From contig NZ_CP041216.1 in NCBI RefSeq assembly GCF_020511155.1, positions 1,984,001 to 2,048,000 of the forward strand: a DNA stretch of 64,000 bases. Reading direction: 5' to 3'. Each line of letters opens with the position of its first letter. Positions within the stretch are counted from its first letter, which is position 1. Under the pieces are notes generated by a model that was given only the letters and a program-made list of their open reading frames with translations, was not told the DNA's origin and searched no databases. The translations under genes were made by a program, and so were the position numbers. The DNA is from Shewanella glacialimarina. GTDB taxonomy: Bacteria; Pseudomonadota; Gammaproteobacteria; Enterobacterales; Shewanellaceae. Below are positions 53,857 through 62,865 of this stretch, one piece after another.

Positions 53857-55986
53857 ATGAGCGATATAAATACCCATTATAGAAATTGCAATATTTGTGA
53901 AGCCATGTGTGGCTTGGAAATTGTTTATCAAGACAAACAAATCATATCGATTAAAGGTGACCAACTTGATCCCTTTAGCCAAGGTTATAATTGCCCTAAA
54001 TCACTTGCTTTAGAAGATTTTTATACTGATAAAGATCGCTTGAAAACGCCGATAAAACGAACGGCTTCTGGTTGGCAAGCTATTAGCTGGGATGACGCCT
54101 TTAGCGAGGTAGTCGCTAAATTTAAGAGCATTCAACAGCAATATGGGAAAAATTCGTTAGCAGTTTATCTCGGCAATCCCAATGCCCATAGTTTGGGTAA
54201 TGCGCTATTCCTCAAGCCTTTTTTGAAGTCACTTGGCACAATAAATCGTTTTAGTTCAGCCTCTGCTGACCAATTGCCTCATCATGTCGCGGCTAATTTC
54301 ATGTTCGGCGCTGGCATGTTAATCCCGGTCCCCGACATCGATAGAACTGACTTTATGTTGATCATAGGGGCTAATCCTGTGGTATCCAATGGCAGTATGA
54401 TGACAGCGCCCAATGTTATTGGCCGTATGAAGGCTATTCAACAGCGTGGCGGAAAAATTGTGGTGGTTGACCCTCGCAGAACCCGTACCGCTAAAATTGC
54501 CGACCAACATTTGTTTATTCGCCCAGAAAAAGATGCCTTATTACTGCTCGCCTTGATCCATTGTGTGTTTGAGCGTAACAAGGTTAATTTAGGTCATTTA
54601 GAACACTTAATAGAGGGGCTTGATGATGTTGCTAAACTTGCCAAAACCTATTCACCCGATGTGGTTGCAAGCATAGTCGGCATTGATGCCAGTACCATTT
54701 GCACGCTAGCCGATGATATGTTGCTAGCAGATTCAGCTGTGTGTTACAGCCGCATGGGAGCATCTACACAAACATTTGGTGGCTTATGTTTATGGCTTAC
54801 CAATGTACTCAATATAATCACAGGCAATTTTGACCGCGCCGGTGGTGCCATGTTCCCACAACCGGCTTTTGATTTACTGCGTAACCATCAAGTAGGCCAT
54901 AAAAGTTCCTTTGGCCAGCATCAAACCCGAGTACGTAAACTACCATTTTTTAATGGTGAATTTCCGGTTGCATCCTTGGCAGAAGAAATACAAACACCGG
55001 GAGAAGGGCAGATTAAAAGCTTAATAACCGTTGCTGGAAATCCGGTATTGTCTGCCCCCAGTGGTCATCAATTAGCCCAAGCCTTCGCAGGCTTAGATTA
55101 TATGGTTTCGGTCGATATTTACCTCAATGAAACCACTAAATATGCCGACATTATTTTACCGGGCACCACGGGCGTTGAGAATTCACACTTTGATATTTTC
55201 TTTAACTCATTCTCGGTTAGAAACACAGTTAAATACTCAGCGCCATTGTTTGAAAAACAAGTCGATCAACGTAGCGACTGGCAAATACTCAAAGAAATTT
55301 CTACGCGAATGCTTAATATTGCAGCAGACGATCCAATGCAAAAAATCACTCCTGAAATCATTTTGGATATGGAACTCAAACAAGGCCCCTATGGCGATCA
55401 AGGCATGAGTTTACAAAGGTTAATCGATAACCCTCACGGTATCGATATCGGCCCATTAATGCCGTGTTTAGCAGAACGAATTAAAACCGCAAACGGCAAA
55501 ATCGATCTGTTTCCGCAAGTATTTAGTGATGATTTGCCCCGATTGAAATCTGTAATGACACAAGTTTCGCGCGATCTTGCTTATCCATTTGAGTTAATTG
55601 GGCGTCGACTCGTTAAAAGCCATAATACCTGGACCCAAAATTCAGCACGGCTCATAAAAGGTAAAAATCCTTGTACTTTAGAAATGAATCCACAAGATGC
55701 ATGCCGGCTGGGTATTGAACAAGGCCAGCTAGTGAAAGTCAGTTCGGCTGTGGGCCAAATTGATATTGAAGTGGTCCTCACCGATGATATTCAACCTGGT
55801 GTGGTGACTATACCCCAAGGCTGGGGACATAATCAGCAGGGCACGAACATGTCGGTTGCAGCCACTCAGCCGGGCGTGAGCATTAATGATTTAACAGATG
55901 CCAGTCGAGTTGATATGCTCACTGGGAATGCAGCATTTAATGGTACGCCAGTTGCTATCACTCTAGTGTTAAAAGATAGTCGCTAA
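53857..55986 (+). CDS. Molybdopterin-dependent oxidoreductase (DMSO-reductase family) of unknown substrate
   Basis: 709 residues from ATG 53857. The 4Fe-4S cluster Cys are C11, C14, C18 and C46. A molybdopterin-binding core follows, with IVVVDPRRTRTAKIAD and FDRAGGAMF; the C-terminal molydopterin dinucleotide-binding domain has VEMNPQDA-like MNPQDACRLGI and PQGWGH. No twin-arginine signal is visible, so it is probably cytoplasmic. The molybdenum-ligand region (SSASADQLPHHV) has no Cys or selenocysteine in the usual place; the ligand may be Ser or Asp. Substrate unknown. The cluster suggests a C-H hydroxylation or keto-reduction step. Confidence 0.85.
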   Translation: MSDINTHYRNCNICEAMCGLEIVYQDKQIISIKGDQLDPFSQGYNCPKSLALEDFYTDKDRLKTPIKRTASGWQAISWDDAFSEVVAKFKSIQQQYGKNSLAVYLGNPNAHSLGNALFLKPFLKSLGTINRFSSASADQLPHHVAANFMFGAGMLIPVPDIDRTDFMLIIGANPVVSNGSMMTAPNVIGRMKAIQQRGGKIVVVDPRRTRTAKIADQHLFIRPEKDALLLLALIHCVFERNKVNLGHLEHLIEGLDDVAKLAKTYSPDVVASIVGIDASTICTLADDMLLADSAVCYSRMGASTQTFGGLCLWLTNVLNIITGNFDRAGGAMFPQPAFDLLRNHQVGHKSSFGQHQTRVRKLPFFNGEFPVASLAEEIQTPGEGQIKSLITVAGNPVLSAPSGHQLAQAFAGLDYMVSVDIYLNETTKYADIILPGTTGVENSHFDIFFNSFSVRNTVKYSAPLFEKQVDQRSDWQILKEISTRMLNIAADDPMQKITPEIILDMELKQGPYGDQGMSLQRLIDNPHGIDIGPLMPCLAERIKTANGKIDLFPQVFSDDLPRLKSVMTQVSRDLAYPFELIGRRLVKSHNTWTQNSARLIKGKNPCTLEMNPQDACRLGIEQGQLVKVSSAVGQIDIEVVLTDDIQPGVVTIPQGWGHNQQGTNMSVAATQPGVSINDLTDASRVDMLTGNAAFNGTPVAITLVLKDSR

Positions 55987-56108
55987 GTACAAAGTGTCCT
56001 AACTAAGCCAGCGGGCTTTTGTTACAATCAATAAAAACCGATATCAATTAATATTTTGCTACTGGTAAATGTTATTCGCGCCAAACGAAATCAATGAAAA
56101 GGTAGAGC

Positions 56109-56942
56109 ATGTTTAAAAGTACACCGAATTATATTGCATCCAGCGACCTAACGATGGCGGTAAATGCGGCCATTTTATTAGAGAAGCCATTATTAATCAA
56201 AGGCGAGCCTGGAACCGGTAAAACCCAGTTAGCCGAAGAGTTAGCTAAATCACTTAATTGTAAGCTGTACCAATGGCACATCAAATCGACCACTAAAGCG
56301 CAACAAGGGCTTTACGAATACGATGCCGTATCGCGCTTACGCGACAGTCAGTTAGGTGATGTCCGCGTGCATGATATTGGCAACTATATCGTAAAAGGTA
56401 AGTTGTGGCAGGCGTTTGAAGAACAGCAAAGACCGATATTGTTGATTGATGAAATCGATAAAGCCGATATTGAGTTTCCAAATGATTTACTGCAAGAACT
56501 CGATAAAATGGAGTTCTATGTCTACGAAACTCAGCAAGTGATTAAGGCTAAACAACGCCCCATCATTATCATCACCTCAAATAATGAAAAAGAGTTACCT
56601 GATGCGTTTTTAAGGCGCTGTTTTTTCCATTACATTAAGTTTCCTACTAAAGCTGAAATGGAAAAAATTATCGATGTACATCATCCTGATGTTAAGCAAG
56701 CGTTATTAACACAAGCACTAGAGGTGTTTTTTGATTTACGTGAGGTCAATGGCATTAACAAAAAACCGTCAACATCAGAATTAATTGATTGGCTTAAGCT
56801 ACTGATCTCATATGACATTTCGCAAGATATCTTACTCGATAATAAATCAGATATTATTCCCTTGTTTGGCGCGTTGTTAAAAAATGAGCAAGACGTTTCA
56901 CTGATTGAAAAATTGGCCTTTATGAGTCGCAGAAACAGGTGA
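56109..56942 (+). CDS. MoxR-family AAA+ ATPase
   Basis: 277 residues. Walker A GEPGTGKT at 32-39 and Walker B LLIDEIDK at 110-117 are intact. The arginine-finger region RRCFFHYIKFP is in place. MoxR ATPases act as chaperones in metal-enzyme maturation together with VWA proteins, as CoxD/CoxE do for the CO dehydrogenase Mo site. Next gene encodes a VWA protein 8 bases later, and a molybdoenzyme gene lies 120 bases before it. Confidence 0.93.
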   Translation: MFKSTPNYIASSDLTMAVNAAILLEKPLLIKGEPGTGKTQLAEELAKSLNCKLYQWHIKSTTKAQQGLYEYDAVSRLRDSQLGDVRVHDIGNYIVKGKLWQAFEEQQRPILLIDEIDKADIEFPNDLLQELDKMEFYVYETQQVIKAKQRPIIIITSNNEKELPDAFLRRCFFHYIKFPTKAEMEKIIDVHHPDVKQALLTQALEVFFDLREVNGINKKPSTSELIDWLKLLISYDISQDILLDNKSDIIPLFGALLKNEQDVSLIEKLAFMSRRNR

Positions 56943-56949
56943 TCTAACA

Positions 56950-58122
56950 GTGTTTGTTGATTTTTTTCTTACCCTAAAAAAACACAAGGTGCCATGTAGC
57001 TTACGCGAGCTATTAGATCTTATTGCCTTGCTCAAAAAAGGGCTGATTTTTGCCAACGTAGAAGATTTTTATAACCTTGCCAAAATCGTCATGGTTAAAG
57101 ATGAGATACACTACGACAGATATGACAAAGCTTTTGCTGAGTACTTTAAAGGCATAGAAAGTATTGATATTTTCGATAATATCTTGCCGGAAGATTGGCT
57201 CAGAAAAGAATTCGAAAAACACCTTAGCCAAGAAGAAAAGAATCAACTCAAATCACTTGGTGGCCTTGAAGCATTAATGAAGGCGTTGAAAGAGCGTCTG
57301 GAAGAACAAAAAAAGCGTCATGCAGGTGGTAATAAATGGGTCGGTACGGGTGGTACATCACCCTTTGGGGCTTATGGTTATCATCCCGAAGGGATCAGAG
57401 TCGGCCAAGAGAAAAATCGTAATAACAGTGCCGTGAAAGTATGGGACAAGCGCGAGTTTAAGAATTTCGACCAAGATCGCGAATTAGGTACCCGTAATAT
57501 CAAGTTAGCCCTTAAAAAGCTAAGAAAGTTTGCTCGTACCGGCGCCAGTGAAAAGCTCGACATCAATACTACGATTAGCTCAACCGCCAAAAATGGTGGC
57601 ATGTTAGATGTGCATATGGAGCCAGAACGCCATAATGCCGTTAAAGTGCTGATGTTTTTTGATATTGGTGGCTCTATGGATGATTATATCCATACTTGCG
57701 AAGAGCTATTCTCCGCTGCCCACAGCGAATTTAAACACTTAAAGTTTTTCTATTTTCATAACTGTGTTTACGAGCAACTTTGGCAAGACAACAGCCGGCG
57801 CTTTGATAAAACCATCGATCTTGAAGAAATTATCAGAACATTTTCATCTGACTATAAAGTGATTTTTGTCGGTGATGCCACCATGGGGCCTTATGAGATT
57901 ATCGCTAAAGGTGGCAGTGTTGAACACTGGAATGAAAAACCAGGTATCGAATACATGAATCGATTGTTAGGCCATTTCAATAAGGTCGCATGGTTAAATC
58001 CGCAACCTGAAAATCACTGGCAGATCCATCATTCTATTGCCATTATCCAGCAGCTTGTTGGCAATAAAATGTACCCACTCACTGTTGATGGTATTGGCCG
58101 GGCGATTAAAGATATTAGCTAA
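56950..58122 (+). CDS. VWA-domain (CoxE-like) protein
   Basis: 390 residues, GTG start at 56950 with AGGTG about 9 bases upstream overlapping the moxR stop. The first 200 residues are helical and charged (EFKNFDQDRELGTRNIKLALKK). The C-terminal von Willebrand factor A domain has MIDAS motif DIGGSMDDY at residue 238, with the further metal Thr/Asp near VGDATMGP. Partner of the MoxR ATPase. In the CoxD/CoxE precedent such pairs load metal into the Mo enzyme; here the candidate client is the oxidoreductase two genes upstream. Confidence 0.9.
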   Translation: MFVDFFLTLKKHKVPCSLRELLDLIALLKKGLIFANVEDFYNLAKIVMVKDEIHYDRYDKAFAEYFKGIESIDIFDNILPEDWLRKEFEKHLSQEEKNQLKSLGGLEALMKALKERLEEQKKRHAGGNKWVGTGGTSPFGAYGYHPEGIRVGQEKNRNNSAVKVWDKREFKNFDQDRELGTRNIKLALKKLRKFARTGASEKLDINTTISSTAKNGGMLDVHMEPERHNAVKVLMFFDIGGSMDDYIHTCEELFSAAHSEFKHLKFFYFHNCVYEQLWQDNSRRFDKTIDLEEIIRTFSSDYKVIFVGDATMGPYEIIAKGGSVEHWNEKPGIEYMNRLLGHFNKVAWLNPQPENHWQIHHSIAIIQQLVGNKMYPLTVDGIGRAIKDIS

Positions 58123-58387
58123 CAGTGAACCGAATGTTTGATGTTATGTCGACTGTGTTGGTTCAGCGATAACGCACATGTGATCAATCTAAAAGATGCT
58201 GACTAATTTTGTTTCCTGAGTCGCTTCACATTTTATCGATGATGGCTAAAATTCAATCAAAAAATAGCGCTGTTGGTTAGAATAAAACCTCCGCTAAACG
58301 TTATATTATAAACAATTTTATTAGTAAATTGAGTGATTTAGTTTTTACTCCAGTATCAGTGGCGGCTCAGCACTGAAAGGAATAGCA

Positions 58388-59173
58388 ATGCTACATAAGG
58401 GAATTACTATCCTGTTAACCCCTGTATTACTGATGCAAGGGCTTAACGTTCGCCGCACAACCCCAAAATTAGCAGAGCCAGTGGGTGAGCGCTTGGGGCA
58501 AACGGGCCCTGATCCTCAGCTGAGTGTGCTGATTTTAGGTGATTCAGCCGCCGCTGGTGTTGGAGTAGAAAACCAAGATCAGGCATTGTTAGGCCAGGTA
58601 ATCCCTCATTTACGTCCCCGTTTTAATATTAATTACGGCTTATTTGCCAAGACCGGTGCAACAACAGCCAGCACCCTTGCATCGTTAAATGAACACACTG
58701 CCACCTTACATCCCATTCTCGGCAAAGAGCATTTTGATGTCATTATTACTTCACTTGGGGTTAATGATATAACTTCCGCACTGAGCTGTGTGAAGTGGCT
58801 AGAGCAACAAAATGAGTTATTCACACACATCACGCAGCGATATAAGCCAAAATTGGTACTGGTGACTGCCGTACCACCGCTTGGACTATTCCCAGCGTTA
58901 CCCAATCCTCTTCGCTGGAGTTTGGGGCAACGCGCAAATCAATTTAATCAAAATATGCAGCAACTGTTGCTGGAGTTTGATCAACAAGCAGACAGTCAAA
59001 CTCAGTTTAAGATGATTAATTTACCCTTAGATAAGCCCCTGCAAGATATCACTATGCTGGAATTTATGCGCCAAATGATGGCCGCAGACGGTTTTCACCC
59101 CGGCGCACAAATGTATACTGCATGGGCTAAATTGGTTGTAGAGCAGATCCAGTTAGATAGATTAAAGACTTAA
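58388..59173 (+). CDS. SGNH/GDSL hydrolase (esterase)
   Basis: 261 residues. Block I LILGDSAAAGVG has nucleophile Ser53, block III has SLGVNDI, and block V is DGFHPGAQ with the catalytic Asp and His. A short hydrophobic N-terminus (2-18, HKGITILLTPVLLMQG) could be an uncleaved signal or anchor. It likely hydrolyses esters or thioesters; the substrate is unknown. It is transcribed alone or from a promoter in the 265-base upstream spacer. Confidence 0.87.
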   Translation: MLHKGITILLTPVLLMQGLNVRRTTPKLAEPVGERLGQTGPDPQLSVLILGDSAAAGVGVENQDQALLGQVIPHLRPRFNINYGLFAKTGATTASTLASLNEHTATLHPILGKEHFDVIITSLGVNDITSALSCVKWLEQQNELFTHITQRYKPKLVLVTAVPPLGLFPALPNPLRWSLGQRANQFNQNMQQLLLEFDQQADSQTQFKMINLPLDKPLQDITMLEFMRQMMAADGFHPGAQMYTAWAKLVVEQIQLDRLKT

Positions 59174-59301
59174 TTGCTGAGCCAAACTTATACGACAGTC
59201 ACCATGAAGTTCAATAACAAGATTATCGACATTGATTCTTATCAAGAGTTCTATCTATAATCGAATCTTATCAATAGCCTAGCATTATCAATAGCCTACG
59301 C

Positions 59302-60087
59302 TTACCAATCCTGAATGACATTTTTGATCATCGCCGCGGTATTCTCTGGCAGCTCTAGTGGGAACATGTGACCGCCGTTAGATAGCATCATTAATTCGAT
59401 GTGGTTAAGTTTGGCAAAACGAACAAAATGCTTAATCGGGAAGATGGTCGTTTTCTCACCATAAATCAGTGTTGCGGGCACCTTGAGTTTGTTTTTATAT
59501 GTCACTAAGTTAGTCGGTAAGTGCCTAAAGATATCCGCTTCGACAGCCGGTGAGAAGGTTAATTCTAAACGCTTGTTACGTGAAACTGCGCCAGAATGTA
59601 CATAGTCTTGCAAGCAACGAGAGTCGAAGTTTTTGAATAATGACTTATGTGAAAAATAATCAACCAAATTCGTTGTTTCTGGCCAGTGATTTTGGCGGTT
59701 TTTGGCTTTACCAGCTGGAGACAGCTTATCAATATACGGTGTGCGTTTGATAAAGCTCAGTAAATGAGACAATGCGCCGGTAACAACCGGTGGATCTAAC
59801 ATCACTAAGCCACGAAACAATTCAGGATGCTGGCAAGCCGCAATAAATGAAATAACTCCGCCAAAAGAATGGCCAACACAAATAACTTTTTCATCCTGTT
59901 TCTTAATAAATTCAACCAGTTCAGTGACTAGGTGTTGCCAGTTACTGTGTATCGGATACATGATATTGTGTCCAAACTGATCATGAGCCACAGTGCGATA
60001 ATCGCGGTTAAATTCTGCTAACAATGTTTTATAGCTTCCCGCTGGAAAGCCATTAGCATGAACTAGGTTTATCAGTGGTTTTGTCAT
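59302..60087 (-). CDS. Alpha/beta hydrolase
   Basis: 261 residues. The oxyanion segment VHANGFPAGSY near the N-terminus and nucleophile elbow CVGHSFGGVIS (Ser74) are typical; the catalytic Asp is in the LLDPPVV-to-FSPAVE region and the His in MLSNGGHMFPLE. Cytoplasmic. In the minus-strand group it is downstream of the two crotonases, so it could be a thioesterase or lactone hydrolase for the same pathway. That is inference. Confidence 0.88.
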   Translation of the reverse strand: MTKPLINLVHANGFPAGSYKTLLAEFNRDYRTVAHDQFGHNIMYPIHSNWQHLVTELVEFIKKQDEKVICVGHSFGGVISFIAACQHPELFRGLVMLDPPVVTGALSHLLSFIKRTPYIDKLSPAGKAKNRQNHWPETTNLVDYFSHKSLFKNFDSRCLQDYVHSGAVSRNKRLELTFSPAVEADIFRHLPTNLVTYKNKLKVPATLIYGEKTTIFPIKHFVRFAKLNHIELMMLSNGGHMFPLELPENTAAMIKNVIQDW

Positions 60088-60174
60088 AGTATCTCTAAAG
60101 GGTAAACACTGTTTGCGATTAATTTAATTCATTCAACTAACGTTATCTCTCAAATAGCGCTCAAAACCCAATGC

Positions 60175-61029
60175 TTAGAATATTTTTAAAGGATCGATTG
60201 GAGTTAACTCTTCAAATTCAGGAGCACGGTTTTGTGCTTTGGCTTTGAAGATTTCCATCATGTCGTTTTGGGGTTGGAACATGCCGCTTTGCCATACAGA
60301 CATATATTGTAAGCTGTCTTGGACACTATGATCGCGGGCATAGTTAATCATCTCTTTACAACCTGTAACGGCTAAAGGCGAGCGGGCGGCAATCTCGGCT
60401 GCTATAGCTAATACTGCGGTTATCATCGTTTCTTGGTCGTCATACACTTGATTGACCAAACCGGCTCGTTTAGCTTCTTCTGCCAGCATTCTGCGGCCCG
60501 TATAAGCAAGCTCTTTGACTAAACCGATTGAGATTAGCTTAGGTAAACGCTGTAAGGTACCCACATCAGCGGTCATGCCGAGTTTAGTTTCTTCAATACT
60601 GAAAAAAGCATCTTGAGTGCAGTAGCGGCAATCGGCGGCGGTAACCATATCAACCGCGCCGCCAATACAGCCGCCTTGAATCGCCACTAATACCGGCATC
60701 CGAGCCGTTTCTAACACGCTAAAACAGTCTTGTAGCTTTAGTACCAATCGACGTAGTTGGTCGTGTTTACGGCCTAATTCGATATTGTCATTTGTGCCAT
60801 TGGCGCTGAAAACGGCCAAATCCATACCGGCACTAAAGTGTTTACCCGTTGATGAAATAACAATCGCCCGAGCTGCTGATTGGTTATTAATATCATCAAT
60901 AACACTTGGGAATTCATGCCAAAAATCGACGTTCATTGAATTCAACGCTTCTGGTCTGTTTAGGACGATATGGGCCACTTTATGGCTAATATCGACAGTG
61001 AGTGTTTGGTAGGTGTTTTGCAATATCAT
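60175..61029 (-). CDS. Crotonase-family dienoyl-CoA isomerase (ECH1-like)
   Basis: 284 residues. The family oxyanion strands are FSAGMDL and GGCIGGAVDM. EETKLGMTADVGTLQRLPK and the sequence AADCRYCTQDAFFSIEE match human ECH1 closely as I recall it; the Asp and Glu that move the double bonds in delta3,5-delta2,4-dienoyl-CoA isomerase are conserved. That enzyme handles odd-position double bonds of unsaturated fatty acids. AGGA precedes the ATG. It begins 10 bases after the upstream crotonase gene. Confidence 0.88.
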   Translation of the reverse strand: MILQNTYQTLTVDISHKVAHIVLNRPEALNSMNVDFWHEFPSVIDDINNQSAARAIVISSTGKHFSAGMDLAVFSANGTNDNIELGRKHDQLRRLVLKLQDCFSVLETARMPVLVAIQGGCIGGAVDMVTAADCRYCTQDAFFSIEETKLGMTADVGTLQRLPKLISIGLVKELAYTGRRMLAEEAKRAGLVNQVYDDQETMITAVLAIAAEIAARSPLAVTGCKEMINYARDHSVQDSLQYMSVWQSGMFQPQNDMMEIFKAKAQNRAPEFEELTPIDPLKIF

Positions 61030-61039
61030 ATTTATATCC

Positions 61040-61732
61040 TTATAAATTCAATGTAATTTGCTTATCTTGTTCGATTGCAGCATCCAGTAACGCAAGAATG
61101 GATTGACGTTCTTTTAATTTGGTGCCCCAATGCGCAGCCATATTTAACGTTTGCATGTGATTAGCCACGGCATGAGCGGTGTTCATTAGTTGATCAGGTT
61201 CAACCACCTGGTCCAGAAACCCAGCCAGTACCGCCTGTTCTGGTGCAAACAACTCTGCGTTTATCACTGCGCGTGATAGGTAATTTTGCGGAATGCGATT
61301 ACGAGCAATTTCAATACCCGCCTGATGCATAGTCATGCCAATAGCCACTTCGTTAAGGCCAATTTTAAACGGACCTGCGCTGCCAATACGGTAGTCGCAG
61401 CTGAGTAGTAAAAATGCTCCTTTGGCGATGGCATGGCCAGAACATGCACCGATAATAGGTGTTGGGAATGACAGCATTCTGCGGGCTAATGTTGAGCCTG
61501 CAGTGACCAAAGCAATTGCCGCTTCAGCGCTTTGCTTCATGGTTTTAAGATCGTAACCGCCAGATAAAATACCTGGTTGGCCAGTTATTATTACCACCGC
61601 ATTTTGTTGCTCTGCATGGTCTAATGCACTGTTGATTTGGGCGATGACTTCAGGCGATATTGCGTTAACTTTGCCATTGTTAAGGGTAATAACATGCACA
61701 TTATTTTCGATTACTACGGTGATCAGTTCCAT
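61040..61732 (-). CDS. Enoyl-CoA hydratase/isomerase family protein
   Basis: 230 residues. The crotonase oxyanion-hole motifs ILSGGYDL and SGHAIAKGAF are present. The chain is shorter than typical hydratases and lacks an obvious second catalytic Glu in the usual place, so an isomerase or hydrolase activity is possible. It starts the two-gene crotonase unit; a set of 13-bp tandem repeats lies just upstream. Confidence 0.83.
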   Translation of the reverse strand: MELITVVIENNVHVITLNNGKVNAISPEVIAQINSALDHAEQQNAVVIITGQPGILSGGYDLKTMKQSAEAAIALVTAGSTLARRMLSFPTPIIGACSGHAIAKGAFLLLSCDYRIGSAGPFKIGLNEVAIGMTMHQAGIEIARNRIPQNYLSRAVINAELFAPEQAVLAGFLDQVVEPDQLMNTAHAVANHMQTLNMAAHWGTKLKERQSILALLDAAIEQDKQITLNL

Positions 61733-61749
61733 TGTTTACCTTTCTTATT

Positions 61750-61801
61750 CTAATTAAGAGTTCTAACGAAGAGTGCTAATAAAGCGTTCTAATGACTAGT
61801 T
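61750..61801. repeat. Four tandem 13-bp repeats upstream of the crotonase gene
   Basis: CTAATTAAGAGTT, CTAACGAAGAGTG, CTAATAAAGCGTT and CTAATGACTAGTT follow one another head to tail, ending about 18 bases before the ATG of the crotonase gene. Confidence 0.75.
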
Positions 61802-61867
61802 AAGTAACAGTATTTACTCAATCGTCAATCACGACTTGGCTAATGGTGATTAACGATTGGATTGCGA

Positions 61868-62779
61868 CTATGCTTTATCAGCTAAAGCTTCGCCATTATT
61901 TTTCGATTTAAAATACTTGGAATTTAACATACCCGCTAGAATCCCTGCGGTAAAGAGCATTGTGAGGGTGTAAATTGCAGGCGTGAAAGACATTTTGTAG
62001 TTAGCCAGCAATGTTAACGCCATAAACATAGATAAAGTACTGTTTTGTAAACCAACTTCAATAGTAATTGATGTGCGTTGCGCCAGATTTAATCCAAACC
62101 ATTTACTTGAGTAATATCCCAATAACATTGTTGAAATATTAAGAATAATCGATACCGGTCCGGCGGCGATAAGTGCAGGGATAACAATATCTTGCTGAAC
62201 ATAGGTTAAAAATATAATTAACAACGTCAAAAACAATATGCCAAAGCGTGATACATGGACTTGAGTACTTTCAGCAATTTTTGGGGCATATTGTCTGATC
62301 AACATGCCAAGCAAAATAGGCACCATGGTCAGCTTCATTAAGCTGAACATGGTTGTCAGTATTGGTAACTGAAATTCATTGCCTTGCCCCATGAAGTGAA
62401 TTAATGAGTAATTAAGCACCACGGGAATAGTAAACACGGTGATTAAACTGGCTACCGCCGTCATGGTGACCGACAGTGCTACATCACCTTTCGCTAAATG
62501 AGAAAACATATTGGATGTTGTGCCACCTGGACAAAGTACCAGCAACATGACTCCTACTGCGTATTCTGGTTCTAATGGCATGATATTGGCTAATGCAAAG
62601 CCAATAATAGGCAACAAAAGTAGCTGGTTAGTTAATCCAATTGCCACTGCTTTAGGGTATTTAAGCACGCGTTTAAAGTCGTCTGTCACTAAAGATAGGC
62701 CCATGCCCATCATAATTAAAAAGATGCACACTGGGATAACTTGCGAATTAACAAATGTCACTAATTCAATATCTTCCAT
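61868..62779 (-). CDS. Bile-acid:Na+ symporter (BASS) family transporter
   Basis: 303 residues with about ten hydrophobic segments. The BASS motif LCPGGTTSNMFSHLAKGD is at about residues 82-99 and FGLNLAQRTSITIEVGLQNSTL at about 220-240. These are the Na+-binding crossover helices. Members carry organic acids such as bile acids or pantoate. In this context it probably imports the acid that the cluster degrades. GAGG lies before the ATG. Confidence 0.92.
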   Translation of the reverse strand: MEDIELVTFVNSQVIPVCIFLIMMGMGLSLVTDDFKRVLKYPKAVAIGLTNQLLLLPIIGFALANIMPLEPEYAVGVMLLVLCPGGTTSNMFSHLAKGDVALSVTMTAVASLITVFTIPVVLNYSLIHFMGQGNEFQLPILTTMFSLMKLTMVPILLGMLIRQYAPKIAESTQVHVSRFGILFLTLLIIFLTYVQQDIVIPALIAAGPVSIILNISTMLLGYYSSKWFGLNLAQRTSITIEVGLQNSTLSMFMALTLLANYKMSFTPAIYTLTMLFTAGILAGMLNSKYFKSKNNGEALADKA

Positions 62780-62865
62780 AATAACCTCATTCAGATATGA
62801 CCTTTATTGGGACGAAAACGTCCATTTTTATTTTTTAAACACAAGCTCGTTGATTATGGATTTGC

